Shown here in pieces: positions 1 through 8,319 of a stretch of DNA of 64,000 nt. A program made the translations under genes and the position numbers. The notes beneath the pieces are model-generated. The model saw nothing but the letters and a program-made list of their open reading frames with translations. It had not been told where the DNA came from and did not search any database. This DNA comes from Deltaproteobacteria bacterium. Its GTDB lineage: Bacteria; Myxococcota_A; Polyangia; Polyangiales; Polyangiaceae. The stretch lies in assembly GCA_016218915.1 (NCBI GenBank), contig JACRCQ010000009.1:1-64000 (forward strand). The letters run 5' to 3'. Each line of letters begins with the position of its first letter. Position 1 is the stretch's first letter.

Positions 1-196
1 ACTCCACGCCGCTTCGTAGCTCATGCTCTCCTTTGCGAATCGTCGACCGATTCCAGCCGAGCGCCGACTGCGCCTGACGTTGACCGCCTCTGCCCAGCCC
101 CCGTACGACCTGCGCCATGATGATGCGACGCGCGTGCCCGTGGAGCTTGTCGGCCCCGCTCTTCAGAGCCTCGCACTTGCTTTCGCTCAAGGTCAT
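1..196 (-). CDS. ISAzo13-like transposase, N-terminal part (runs off left edge)
   Basis: Reading leftwards from the ATG at 196, 65 codons are open to the window edge. The translation begins MTLSESKCEALKSG and continues through GLGRGGQRQAQ, GWNRSTIRKGEHELRSG. A GxGGQRxA segment followed by GWNRxTIRKGxHEL is, from memory, the helix-turn-helix N-terminus of ISAzo13-type DDE transposases (DDE_Tnp_ISAZ013 family). The catalytic DDE domain would lie beyond position 1, so completeness cannot be judged. No terminal inverted repeat could be identified between this start and the truncated gene at 432-848. The frame has no stop inside the window, so it can be missed by simple ORF calling. Confidence 0.68.
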   Translation of the reverse strand, partial: MTLSESKCEALKSGADKLHGHARRIIMAQVVRGLGRGGQRQAQSALGWNRSTIRKGEHELRSGVE

Positions 197-431
197 GGCG
201 CGTGAACACCGCTCAGGCCCCGATTATTTCCATCCACGCGCGCCCCGGCGTCGATCTGTCCCATCCATCCCCACTGCATCCTACACAGCGATCGGAATGA
301 CGGCCTTTGCAGGCTCCAACCCCCGCCTCCGGCCGCCGAGTGTCATCAGCGGGCGCGGCCGTGAGGAGGGGGTCGCCCGAAGGGCGGGGGGAGGTAAGTC
401 AATCTCCCGCGTCACGCGCTGCTGAAGCTGG

Positions 432-848
432 ATGGAACAATCCTCTGTTTGGAGGCCCGTAAGCTGCGCCCGCTGCTGGCGACGCGCGCTGCTCGCGCGT
501 ACTACCGCGCTGCGCGGGATCTACGGCCCTGGCTCATCCGAGCACGCTGAGCTGGAATGGTCCGTCCGGCCGGATGAGCCGCCGTCCGGACGCGGCAGCG
601 GTTACGTGGTGGACAGCTTGCGATCAGCGCGCTGGGCGCTGCAGGCGGGCAGCTATGAGCAGGTTGTGAAGGCCGCCATCAGCTTGGGGCACGATACGGA
701 CACCACAGCTTGCATTGCCGGCGGCATCGCAGGCGTAAGGGATGGAGTCGGCGCGATCCCGACGCGTTGGCGCGATGCGCTGCGGGGGACCGAACTGGTG
801 GAGCCGTGGGTCGACCCGTTGGTGCAGTGGCACGCTTCTCAGCAGTAG
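432..848 (+). pseudogene. ADP-ribosylglycohydrolase, 3' remnant
   Basis: The C-terminal ~105 residues, from about position 528 to the TAG at 846-848, look like the C-terminus of the ADP-ribosylglycohydrolase (DraG/ARH) family. They contain SGYVVDSLRSARWAL and the metal-binding signature GHDTDTTACIAGGIAG followed by IPTRWRDAL. Intact family members are about 250-330 residues; here the first two thirds, including the N-terminal metal-site acidic residues, are absent. The first ~32 codons of the open frame, after an in-frame stop at 423, do not look like the family. The remnant lies ~330 bp from the divergent transposase start, so loss of the 5' part through the insertion event is plausible. It is unlikely to encode an active enzyme. 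Confidence 0.75.
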
Positions 849-906
849 AAGCGAGAGGTCCGGCTCGCCCGCCGCAGCAGCCCCCCCACGGGATGTTGGA
901 TCGCGT

Positions 907-2622
907 TCAGTTGCTCCACGGATCCAGCCGCATCTCCTCGCCAAGGGCCGGAAGCTCGATCCGCTGGGGCCCCTTCATGTTGAGCCGCAACCACGCGAAC
1001 TCGGAGAGGTCCTTCTTGAACGCGAAGCTCACGCGCAGTGGCCGCCCGTCCTGCGTCACCTCGGTGATCGTCGCTGTCATGAGCTGCATGTCGAACGTCT
1101 GACCTGGCTCGAAGATTAGCTCCTTCGGTCGCGTACCGCGCGAGAGCATCGACGATGCGAACCACCCTTTGGGCGTTGTCGCAAAGATCGTGCGGTCGCC
1201 TGTGCGTTGGACGGTGAGGACGTCGAAACCTTCGTAGAGGTGGTAGAAGTGCTCCGGCCACGATCCCTTCTTCTCGCACCTGATCGCTGCAGCGCAGTTG
1301 TCTGCGATGGTGTGCCCGTTGAGCATGACCGTGGGCTCCACGGTCACCATGGCTTCGAGCTTGCGGATGTTTCCTTCGATGGCAGCGAGCCAGAACAGGG
1401 TCGGTACGAAGAAGAGCACAGAAACGATCGTATGGGTCGCCAACAGCGCCTTGGCAGTGATTCGCTCCAGCCTTGCAGCTGTTTTGTAGACGGCGAACAG
1501 CTCGCCGAGCAGTCCGGCAGCACCGAGCCCAGCCCATAGAAGGTATCGATCGCCCATCATGCCGACCGCGAACGGCACAATCGAGAGCACCATGCCTGCG
1601 CCGAAGAATGCGACGGTCTTGCTCGAACGTAGAAACCGACGCAAGACAAGCGCGACAGCCGTCAGCACAGCGGCTGCCGCGAGCGCCCCGCCGGGAAGCT
1701 GGAGCATCATGCCGAGCAGCGGAATGGATAGCACCTGCGAGGTCGTACCAGTCACCGTGCCGCTGAGCACGATGAGCGCGGTCTGCCACAGGCTCTCGGT
1801 CGGCGACAGATAGTCAAAGCTGCCCCGAACCCCCAGATGCTGGGTTACGTAGAAGACTCCGTATCCGATCGCGACGACCATGGCAGGAGCCAGGGTGGCG
1901 AGTCTCTTCTTCCAGCTCCCTGCTTCCAGAAACAGGACATAGGCGACCAGATAGCCCATCAAAGCCAGGCCGCCTTCGGAGCTCAGAAGCGACAGCAGGA
2001 ACGCTCCGAGGCAAAGCGCCAGGTGTCCGGTCCTCTGTTCGCGTCGCCAGCGATCGTGCATCAGCAGCGCGAACAGGCCAAACACGCACGTGAGCAGGGT
2101 ATTGGCCCCTGAAATCCAGCCTGACGAGTAGGCGTGCACATCGTCGACAGCGAACAGGAGACAGCCGATGCCACATGCGACTGGGGTCGTGGAGAATCGA
2201 GTCAGAAGCTTCACGCATAAAAAGGCGATCAGCGCGTAGAGCAGGGCACGATGGATGTGCATCACCCATGGCGCACTACCGAAGAAGCGGAACTCCAAGG
2301 CATGGAGGAGCGAGGCAACAGGTCGAAAGAAGCGGGCGCGAGCGGTGTTCGGCGTCCACCAGGTGACCTGATTGACACCGCGCTCCCTGTACAGGGCGAT
2401 CTCGGCCTGGCTCCCCAGATGGTTGAAGTAGTCCCACGGGGGTCGCTTCAGCTGGATGGGGGCGTCGAGGGTGTGCTGCCGGTAGACATGATCATCCTGC
2501 ACGTAGCCGGAGAGCACGGACGGCAGGGTGAGGAGGAAGGCGAAGAGCGGTGCGAGCCACAACATCCGCGACGGCGTGCAGAGCCTGACGAGCCATCCGG
2601 GAACGACGTGGGAACCGCTCAT
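907..2622 (-). CDS. Multi-pass membrane protein, GT-C glycosyltransferase-like
   Basis: The product is 571 residues with about ten hydrophobic helices in the first ~380 residues. A DD pair (GYVQDDHVY, about residues 39-47) directly after the first helix and a later RFFRPVASLLHAL stretch match the layout of GT-C fold polyprenyl-phosphate-dependent glycosyltransferases (PMT/ArnT/GT39-like). In that class the acidic pair in the first extracytoplasmic loop is catalytic. A soluble C-terminal domain of ~170 residues follows (from about HFYHLYEGFDVL). Membrane topology and the acidic loop are visible; the sugar donor and acceptor are unknown. It has no close operon partner: the next gene upstream is divergent. 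An O-antigen-ligase or other integral membrane role is possible. Confidence 0.6.
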   Translation of the reverse strand: MSGSHVVPGWLVRLCTPSRMLWLAPLFAFLLTLPSVLSGYVQDDHVYRQHTLDAPIQLKRPPWDYFNHLGSQAEIALYRERGVNQVTWWTPNTARARFFRPVASLLHALEFRFFGSAPWVMHIHRALLYALIAFLCVKLLTRFSTTPVACGIGCLLFAVDDVHAYSSGWISGANTLLTCVFGLFALLMHDRWRREQRTGHLALCLGAFLLSLLSSEGGLALMGYLVAYVLFLEAGSWKKRLATLAPAMVVAIGYGVFYVTQHLGVRGSFDYLSPTESLWQTALIVLSGTVTGTTSQVLSIPLLGMMLQLPGGALAAAAVLTAVALVLRRFLRSSKTVAFFGAGMVLSIVPFAVGMMGDRYLLWAGLGAAGLLGELFAVYKTAARLERITAKALLATHTIVSVLFFVPTLFWLAAIEGNIRKLEAMVTVEPTVMLNGHTIADNCAAAIRCEKKGSWPEHFYHLYEGFDVLTVQRTGDRTIFATTPKGWFASSMLSRGTRPKELIFEPGQTFDMQLMTATITEVTQDGRPLRVSFAFKKDLSEFAWLRLNMKGPQRIELPALGEEMRLDPWSN

Positions 2623-2685
2623 GGAACAGCGCGATTATACACCTTGGCCCGAGGGATCGGTTCGCCAAAGGCGGTTCTCGGCCAA

Positions 2686-2735
2686 GGCGGCATGCCGTGG
2701 CATGCCCGCCTGGGGCATGCTGGTAGCATGCCGCC
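2686..2735. repeat. GCATGC palindrome cluster
   Basis: Four copies of the hexamer GCATGC (at 2690, 2700, 2715 and 2726) lie within 42 bp. The outer arms GGCGGCATGC (2686-2695) and GCATGCCGCC (2726-2735) are perfect inverted repeats, so the segment can fold as a hairpin. It sits between the divergent starts of the membrane protein and the GST gene. A related palindrome occurs at 59677-59696. Confidence 0.6.
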
Positions 2736-2894
2736 ACGGATCCTTGGGCTGCCTGGAGCTCCGTGTGGAATTGTTGGGTGTGTGCTGTGATGATGATCCA
2801 GTCGTCCACCGCCGGGTGTCCCCCCTTGCGATCTCCATCCCCTTCGCCCATGTTGAGCGCCCCAGGTTCGGCCTGGTTCGCATCGGAGGTTTTC

Positions 2895-3521
2895 ATGTCG
2901 GTCGTGCTCTATCATCACCCCTATTCGCGCGCTGCCAACGTCCTCTGGATGCTCGAAGAGGTCGGCATCGAATACGAGCTTCGTTTCGTGGACATGATGG
3001 CTGGCGCCCAGAAGCAGCCGGAGTTCGTCGCGCTCAACCCGATGGGGAAGCTGCCGATCCTGACCGATTCCGGGCTGGTGGTGACAGAGTCTGCTGCGAT
3101 CGGCTTGTACCTCGCAGACCGCTATGCTTCCGGGCGGCTCGCTCCAGCGCTCGACGATCCAGCGCGCGGGACCTACCTGCGCTGGTCGCTGTTCGCACCG
3201 TCTGTGATCGAGCCTGGAGCGATGGCAAAGCTCTCGAAGTGGGACTTCAAGCCTTCGCAAGCGGGCTGGGGCTCCTTCGAGGCGATGATGGTCGCAATGG
3301 AGAGCGCCCTGAAGGGGCGCGACTTCGTGCTCGGGGATCGATTCTCCATGGCGGACGTCATCTTTGGCGGCACGCTGCGGTACATGCTGCGCTTCAAGCT
3401 CATCGAGCCGACACCGCTCTTCAGCGACTATGCGGGGCGGCTGGGCAACCGTGCTGCTCTTCAAAAATCCGACAGCATCAATGCAAGGATAGCCGAAGAG
3501 CATGGGCTGAAGATGGGCTGA
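2895..3521 (+). CDS. Glutathione S-transferase family protein
   Basis: This 208-residue protein has the usual GST length and two-domain layout. The N-terminal thioredoxin-like domain starts MSVVLYHHPYSRAANVLWML, has the cis-proline segment NPMGKLPILTDSG and the glutathione gamma-Glu-binding motif VTESAAIGLYLADRY. An all-helical C-terminal domain contains the N-capping-like FSMADV segment. It would conjugate or reduce electrophilic or peroxide substrates with glutathione in the cytoplasm; the exact substrate cannot be told. The ATG at 2895 was chosen because GGAGG lies 6-7 bases upstream. It stands alone, with the GCATGC-rich hairpin upstream. Confidence 0.88.
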   Translation: MSVVLYHHPYSRAANVLWMLEEVGIEYELRFVDMMAGAQKQPEFVALNPMGKLPILTDSGLVVTESAAIGLYLADRYASGRLAPALDDPARGTYLRWSLFAPSVIEPGAMAKLSKWDFKPSQAGWGSFEAMMVAMESALKGRDFVLGDRFSMADVIFGGTLRYMLRFKLIEPTPLFSDYAGRLGNRAALQKSDSINARIAEEHGLKMG

Positions 3522-3693
3522 CTTCCCGGACAGCCGCCTCGATCCCTACGGACATCCTGCTGAGGTCCGTTCTGCCCGGAGCCTCGCCCGCCACTCGCAC
3601 ATGGTAACGTGGGAGCCAGGCTTGAGGCTCTCGATCTGAGCGGGTGCGCGGGTGTAGCATGAAGGGGCTCCTGGATGGTCCGGAAGCGAGGAG

Positions 3694-4263
3694 ATGGTCG
3701 AGGTGGATCGCACAAGGACGAGCTACAATTCTCTCATCTGGAAGCTCTTGCTGGCGATCTTCCTGGTTGCAGGGTGTGCATCCCGCGGCAACTCCCCACC
3801 ACCCTCCAGCGGCGCTCCGCCGGTTGTCGTATCGTCGGTGCCTCCCGCCCCTGCGCCGGTGCCTGTTTCGCAGCACCGGGACCTGGAAGCGAAGAGACCC
3901 GAGCACCAGTGCAATCGTTTGATCCAGGCAATCAACGAGGAGGGAAAGCTGATCTCGAGTGCTCTGGACGACTTTGCTGCCAAGAGGGACATGCCAGGAC
4001 TGGAGCGCAGGATCCTCGGATCAGCGACCCGGATGGAGTCCATGGTACTGGCGGATCCTGCGCTGAAGGCCTTTGCGAATCGCTACCATTCCATGCTCCT
4101 CGACCTCGTCGCAGCAGCACACCATGCGGTCGACAAGAACGCGGAGATCGCGCGCCGAGGGGTCTCCGAGCTGGACAAGGTCACGGCAACCGAGGATCGT
4201 CTCGTGGATGAAGTCAACGTGTACTGTGGGCTTGAGTCGCCGAAGGGGCCGAAGGAGGGGTGA
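3694..4263 (+). CDS. Small lipoprotein of unknown function
   Basis: The 189-residue product has a hydrophobic N-terminal segment ending in the lipobox VAGC (about residues 25-28). A Pro/Ser/Val-rich linker follows, then a mostly helical domain with a run of charged heptads (INEEGKLISSALDDFAAKRD) and a late Cys. Export and lipidation by signal peptidase II are likely; function is not recognisable. The start is uncertain: GAGGAG abuts the ATG at 3694, and the in-frame GTG at 3703 would have better Shine-Dalgarno spacing. It is convergent with the TPR gene, with 14 bp between the stops. Confidence 0.65.
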   Translation: MVEVDRTRTSYNSLIWKLLLAIFLVAGCASRGNSPPPSSGAPPVVVSSVPPAPAPVPVSQHRDLEAKRPEHQCNRLIQAINEEGKLISSALDDFAAKRDMPGLERRILGSATRMESMVLADPALKAFANRYHSMLLDLVAAAHHAVDKNAEIARRGVSELDKVTATEDRLVDEVNVYCGLESPKGPKEG

Positions 4264-4277
4264 AGGGAGCGTCCGGC

Positions 4278-5390
4278 TCAAGGGACCTTTGGAATCGGGT
4301 TGTCTCTGGCTCGCATGAGCTTCTCGAAGTAGGCGCGCGTGTCATTCACGTCGCGATGCTCCGGTCCCATCACAGCCTCGAATCGGTCGATCCCCTGCCG
4401 GAAAAGCCTTTCCCCAGCGTCCCATTCTCCAGCCTCGCACAGCAGCAATCCCAAGTTGATCCGGACCTGGGCAGTTCGAATGTGATCGGGCGAAAGTTTG
4501 GCAGCATAGATGCCGAGGGCCCTGCGATACAATGGCTCTGCTCGTGGGAGATCGTGTTTCCGGTAGTGGTAGAACGCCGCCAGATTGTTGAGCGGCGCGG
4601 CGAGGCTCGGATGGTCAGGGGGGAATCGCGCTGCCCTGATTCGCAGCGACTCCAGATAGAAGGGTTCAGCTTCCGAGTCCTTCCTCTGATGGCGCAACGA
4701 CTCCGCAATCCCGCCCTGGATGTCGGAAAGCAGAAGAGGAGCGGACTCGACCCTTCCCGCCACCGCGAGAGCGTGCCGGAATACTCGTTCAGCGCGGGAC
4801 GGGTCGCCATCTCCCAGGTATGCAATTGCAAGGTCGTTCAACAGCTCGGCATAGGCAGCTGACTCGGGGCGGTCCTGAAGAAGCTCCTCCGCCCACCAGA
4901 ACAGTCGTTTGGCAGCCACGAAGTCTCTGCGGTTGAGCGCCTCGAGCGCGAGAAGGTGAGCCGCCTCGGCTATCTGCGGGTCGCGCGGTCTGCCCTTGGC
5001 TTGCAGGAGCGCCAACGCTCGCGAGGCGAGGACTTGCGATCGTGAGTAGTCGTACTGCTTCGCTCGGCACCATGCCAACGCCAACAACGACGTCACTACG
5101 AGTGGGTGATCCGGCGCGAGGCTTGCCTGGCGCAATGCCAGCGCTCGCTCGGTAGCCGACGCGGCCCCTTCGTAGTCCCCGGCCTCGCGAAGCCGAACTG
5201 CTTTTTCCGCGAGCTTCTCCGCATCGGCCAAGGCGTTGACGGCATCAACTCCGGAGGAGCTGTCAGCAGGGCGCACGACTGGATCGGACGCGACCGGGGC
5301 GCGCGAGAAGCAGGCGCACCAGCCGATCGCCAGACCCACCCCGATCGCGACCTTCGTGCCGGCGTGTGTCGTTCGCGAGTTGCCCTTCAT
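4278..5390 (-). CDS. TPR-repeat protein, kinesin-light-chain-like, exported
   Basis: This is a 370-residue protein with an N-terminal hydrophobic signal (about residues 11-27, with Cys at 25 and 27 that might be a lipidation site). Tandem tetratricopeptide repeats follow in two blocks. They include AGDYEGAASATERALALRQ and later units with the spacing ERALALR...LAPDHPLV and EPLYRRALGIYAAKLSPDH, which resemble kinesin-light-chain TPRs. Such repeats form protein-binding solenoids; no catalytic domain is visible. It probably acts at the envelope as an adaptor. The start at 5390 is the only ATG that keeps the signal sequence. Confidence 0.75.
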   Translation of the reverse strand: MKGNSRTTHAGTKVAIGVGLAIGWCACFSRAPVASDPVVRPADSSSGVDAVNALADAEKLAEKAVRLREAGDYEGAASATERALALRQASLAPDHPLVVTSLLALAWCRAKQYDYSRSQVLASRALALLQAKGRPRDPQIAEAAHLLALEALNRRDFVAAKRLFWWAEELLQDRPESAAYAELLNDLAIAYLGDGDPSRAERVFRHALAVAGRVESAPLLLSDIQGGIAESLRHQRKDSEAEPFYLESLRIRAARFPPDHPSLAAPLNNLAAFYHYRKHDLPRAEPLYRRALGIYAAKLSPDHIRTAQVRINLGLLLCEAGEWDAGERLFRQGIDRFEAVMGPEHRDVNDTRAYFEKLMRARDNPIPKVP

Positions 5391-5800
5391 GGCCCTTCAC
5401 TCGCCGCCGGAAGGAAGCTGCTCGGTTGAGACCATCGCCGGTGTGTCGACGGCGACCATGCGAGTCGCAAAGCCATCCTCCTATTCTACGCCCGAACGCA
5501 CGGGATCATGACCGCGGCCCCCGCTCCGGGGCTTCCGCTTTCAATCGGCGCCCCGTCGTCGGAACCACACGCCGCGGACACCACCCGCTGCACCACGATG
5601 ATGGCGTTGTTCTTCCTCATGGAGGATCGATCCTAGTGCTGTGCGCCGCCGTCGGTCAATTGACCCAGCGGGAGCGACGCGGACGCCGCGAGGTCAGGCA
5701 AGAACGCTGGCGCTTGAAAGGCTCTCCGGGCTCTTACTTTTCGTGGCGGCAAGCCGCGCCCCACCAGCGACTGGCGCGGCTATTGCAACGACCCTGGCCC
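5391..5800. other. Intergenic, no gene recognised
   Basis: These 410 bp lie between the divergent TPR protein and GH43-like genes. Open frames here are short and lack a plausible start, family motif or signal peptide. No repeat or RNA gene was seen. Promoters for both flanking genes should lie here but no clear boxes stand out. Confidence 0.5.
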
Positions 5801-7075
5801 ATGTCCCTTCGTCGTCCGACGTTCATCGGGCTCCTGACAGGTGCCATCTGCGTTCAAGGTTGTTCGAGCGACACGGCGGCCGACCCGCAAATGGCCGACG
5901 CCTCAGTCGACTCGTCGGCCGTCGACTCCTGGGTGCCCGATTCGCCAGCGGATGACGCAGGTGGCCTCCGCAACCTGGGGGATTTCGTCCGCCAACCCGA
6001 CGATCGCCCTGTCATCAGCTCTGGAGTGGCAGGACTTCCCATGTTGGTGGCAGACCCCGCTGTCTACAGCGATGCCGAGGGCTACCACCTCTTCTACACG
6101 ACATTGTTCTGCAAGAAGGGCGATTCGTTCTACTTCTCCTTCGATCCTGCGCACCCCTCGGACTGCGACCTGAGCCAGTCCGCAGGGATGACCGCCTACG
6201 CCTTCTCCAACGACAAGGGGCTGACGTGGGAATTCCGAACCTCGCCTGTGATCGCGCCGCCCTCCAGCCTGTCCTGGGACGCGACCACCGAGACCCCGTT
6301 CGTCACGCGCACCGGCGACCAGCTCCTGCTGTTCTATTGCGCCCACGGTTACCGCCAGGGCAAGCCCTTCGCGTTCCGCTATCAGGTGGGCGTTGCCACG
6401 CTCGACCTCCAGGGCGCGTCGTTGCACACCAGGCTCATGGACCCGTCGCAGCAGTTCGCGCGTCGCGCCGAGCCCCTGCTTCCGTACGACGTGCTGACAA
6501 CTTCCTTCACCAACAACACGCAGGAGCCGAGCGTGGTTGCGAGCGAATCCGGTCTCGACGTCTACTTCGTAGGGCTCCGCGTCTCATTGCCGGATCAGCC
6601 CATCGACAACCCTGATCAGAAGATTCTGGGGTTCGGGCTGGGCAGGGCGAAGCTCGACAGCTCGCTGCACCTGACCTCCCCTCCCGAGGGGGCAATTCTG
6701 GAAGGGGCGAACATCACCGAGGTCCGGACGTGGTCCGGGGCCACACGAGTATTCTCGACGTTGATGGGATCCGGAGGAGAGTTCCACAAGGACGAGAAGA
6801 TCGGGTACTACAGCTCCGTCAACCAGGTGCAGTGGGACGGCCCGAGGCTGCTGCTGCAGGCGCGCGAGAGCAGCCCCTACGAGAATTGGGGCCTGATGGC
6901 ACCTACCGTCGCGCTGGAGGACACCGAGGTGGTGCTCTTCTACACGGCATGGGGCACCCAGGCGGCCGCCTGCGACTACAGCTCGCCCACCGGCCGCGTG
7001 GGCGTTCCCGTGGAAAACAGTACCCGGTGCGTGTACGGCACGCTCGGTCGCGCGACCGCCCCGCGTCTTCCTTGA
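5801..7075 (+). CDS. Lipoprotein with GH43/GH32-like beta-propeller
   Basis: The 424-residue product begins MSLRRPTFIG, with a hydrophobic segment ending in VQGCSS (lipobox). An Asp/Ser/Ala-rich linker follows, then a ~350-residue beta domain. Segments such as MLVADPAVYSDAEGYHLFYT, AFSNDKGLTWEF and EPSVVASESGLDVYFVG repeat the DPxVxxxxxxYhLfYt pattern of five-bladed propeller glycosidases (GH43/GH32/GH130-like). The Asp of ADPAV would be the propeller-axis catalytic-base candidate. It is probably a surface-anchored glycan-binding or glycan-hydrolysing protein; substrate and activity are not provable by eye. An in-frame upstream extension to 5366 lacks a signal and was not used. Confidence 0.68.
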   Translation: MSLRRPTFIGLLTGAICVQGCSSDTAADPQMADASVDSSAVDSWVPDSPADDAGGLRNLGDFVRQPDDRPVISSGVAGLPMLVADPAVYSDAEGYHLFYTTLFCKKGDSFYFSFDPAHPSDCDLSQSAGMTAYAFSNDKGLTWEFRTSPVIAPPSSLSWDATTETPFVTRTGDQLLLFYCAHGYRQGKPFAFRYQVGVATLDLQGASLHTRLMDPSQQFARRAEPLLPYDVLTTSFTNNTQEPSVVASESGLDVYFVGLRVSLPDQPIDNPDQKILGFGLGRAKLDSSLHLTSPPEGAILEGANITEVRTWSGATRVFSTLMGSGGEFHKDEKIGYYSSVNQVQWDGPRLLLQARESSPYENWGLMAPTVALEDTEVVLFYTAWGTQAAACDYSSPTGRVGVPVENSTRCVYGTLGRATAPRLP

Positions 7076-7187
7076 GGCAAGGACACCTGTCCGGTCGGGC
7101 GTACAACTGTCCGGCCCGCGGCACTCGTTCTGCCTCCAGCCCGCATGGACGAGAGGGGACGTTCACGCCCCCCCTGGGAGCAGAACC

Positions 7188-8219
7188 TCACGGGCTGCTG
7201 CAGCACCTGAACCCAATGTTGTCGTCGTACTCGGCGCGCTTTGCGTAGTTGGCTCCGCTGCACATCGGCATGGCAGCCCCCATCCCGTACGAGAATCCGC
7301 GCGGCTGGCAGATGTCCTCGGTGGGGTCGGCGGACACTGCATTGCAATTCTCCTCCCACTCCCACACGTTTCCGATCAGATCGTAGACTCCCGTGTAGCC
7401 GGCCGTGGCCGACTGACACCCTGTCATGCTCCCCACAGGCACCGTCGTCGTCGTGAAGGTCAGGTAGTCGTTGCAGGTCCCTGCCTTGCTCCCATCGCCG
7501 TACACGAAGTCGTTGACCCCTCCGGAGGTACAGGCGTTGTACCACTCGCTCTTGGTCGGGTCGTCCTGCAGAATCACCACGCCTCCGCCGATGGCGCCGC
7601 ACACACGCTTGCCCACCGCCGTGCAATACGCCACAGCGTCGCACTCGTCGATGCACACCTGCGGGTGATTCCCGCACCCGCTCCCCTTGCACACCGAGGC
7701 CTTCGCCATGCATGTTGCATCAGGCGCAAAGGCGTTGTTCCAGGTGCACGCTGCTGGCTGCCCTGCTGTCGACGGCGTGGTTGCGAGCCAGGCTTCGTAC
7801 TGGCTCCGGGTCACTTCGGTCGCATCGATGCCGAATGCCGGGGGCAGAACGACCGTCTTGGCCACGCACAACCCGAGCTTGCCGCAGTCTTCGAGCGCCT
7901 GGCATTGGCCACAGGCACCGGCCGCGCCAGCGCTCCCCGCTTGTCCGCCGCTGCCTGCGCTTCCCGCCTGTCCGCCCTGCCCGGACGATCCGCCTTGCCC
8001 ACTGCTGCCCGCGGTTCCTGCCTGGCCCCCCTGGCCCGAGCCTCCAGCTCCGCCTCCGCCCGCCTGCCCAGCCCCACCCCCGATGCCTGCTGCCCCAGCC
8101 GTTCCCGACGAGCCTGCGGCCCCGCCGGTGCCACCGCCGCCGCTGATCGGCTCCACGTCACCGTCACACCCAAGCACCGTCCAGGCAGCCAGGCACGCAA
8201 GAAAGACAAGCTTCTTCAT
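7188..8219 (-). CDS. Lipoprotein with FGE/SUMF1-fold (sulfatase-modifying-factor) domain
   Basis: The product is 343 residues: a signal and lipobox (VLGCDGD, Cys ~18), ~75 residues of Gly/Ser/Ala linker, then a short Cys-pair segment and an FGE-sulfatase domain. Recognisable pieces are IDATEVTRSQYEAWL, HPQVCIDECDAVAYC, SEWYNACTSGG and the characteristic GVYDLIGNVWEWEENC, with a final NIGFRCC. Authentic formylglycine-generating enzymes bind copper through two C-terminal cysteines in RGGSWxCxxxxC. Here the segment reads RGFSYGMGAAMPMC, so the first active-site Cys is missing. A non-catalytic C-type-lectin-like binding domain is therefore more likely. The paralogue at 20253-21254 has the same layout. 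Confidence 0.85.
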   Translation of the reverse strand: MKKLVFLACLAAWTVLGCDGDVEPISGGGGTGGAAGSSGTAGAAGIGGGAGQAGGGGAGGSGQGGQAGTAGSSGQGGSSGQGGQAGSAGSGGQAGSAGAAGACGQCQALEDCGKLGLCVAKTVVLPPAFGIDATEVTRSQYEAWLATTPSTAGQPAACTWNNAFAPDATCMAKASVCKGSGCGNHPQVCIDECDAVAYCTAVGKRVCGAIGGGVVILQDDPTKSEWYNACTSGGVNDFVYGDGSKAGTCNDYLTFTTTTVPVGSMTGCQSATAGYTGVYDLIGNVWEWEENCNAVSADPTEDICQPRGFSYGMGAAMPMCSGANYAKRAEYDDNIGFRCCSSP

Positions 8220-8319
8220 GGGAACCTCCGATGGAAATCGTGGCAGCGCTTCCCCTTCATCGAAGCGCAGCTGTAGGTGACCGACGGAGCTGTGCGCGGC
8301 TCAACTATTTTCGTCTCTC

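Noticed and set aside
839..1789. 316-codon leftward frame
   Set aside because: Frame shadow inside the GT-C-like membrane gene.
7900..8160. Apparent tandem DNA repeat
   Set aside because: It is the codon-level reflection of the Gly/Ser/Ala linker in the lipoprotein, as in other lipoprotein genes here.
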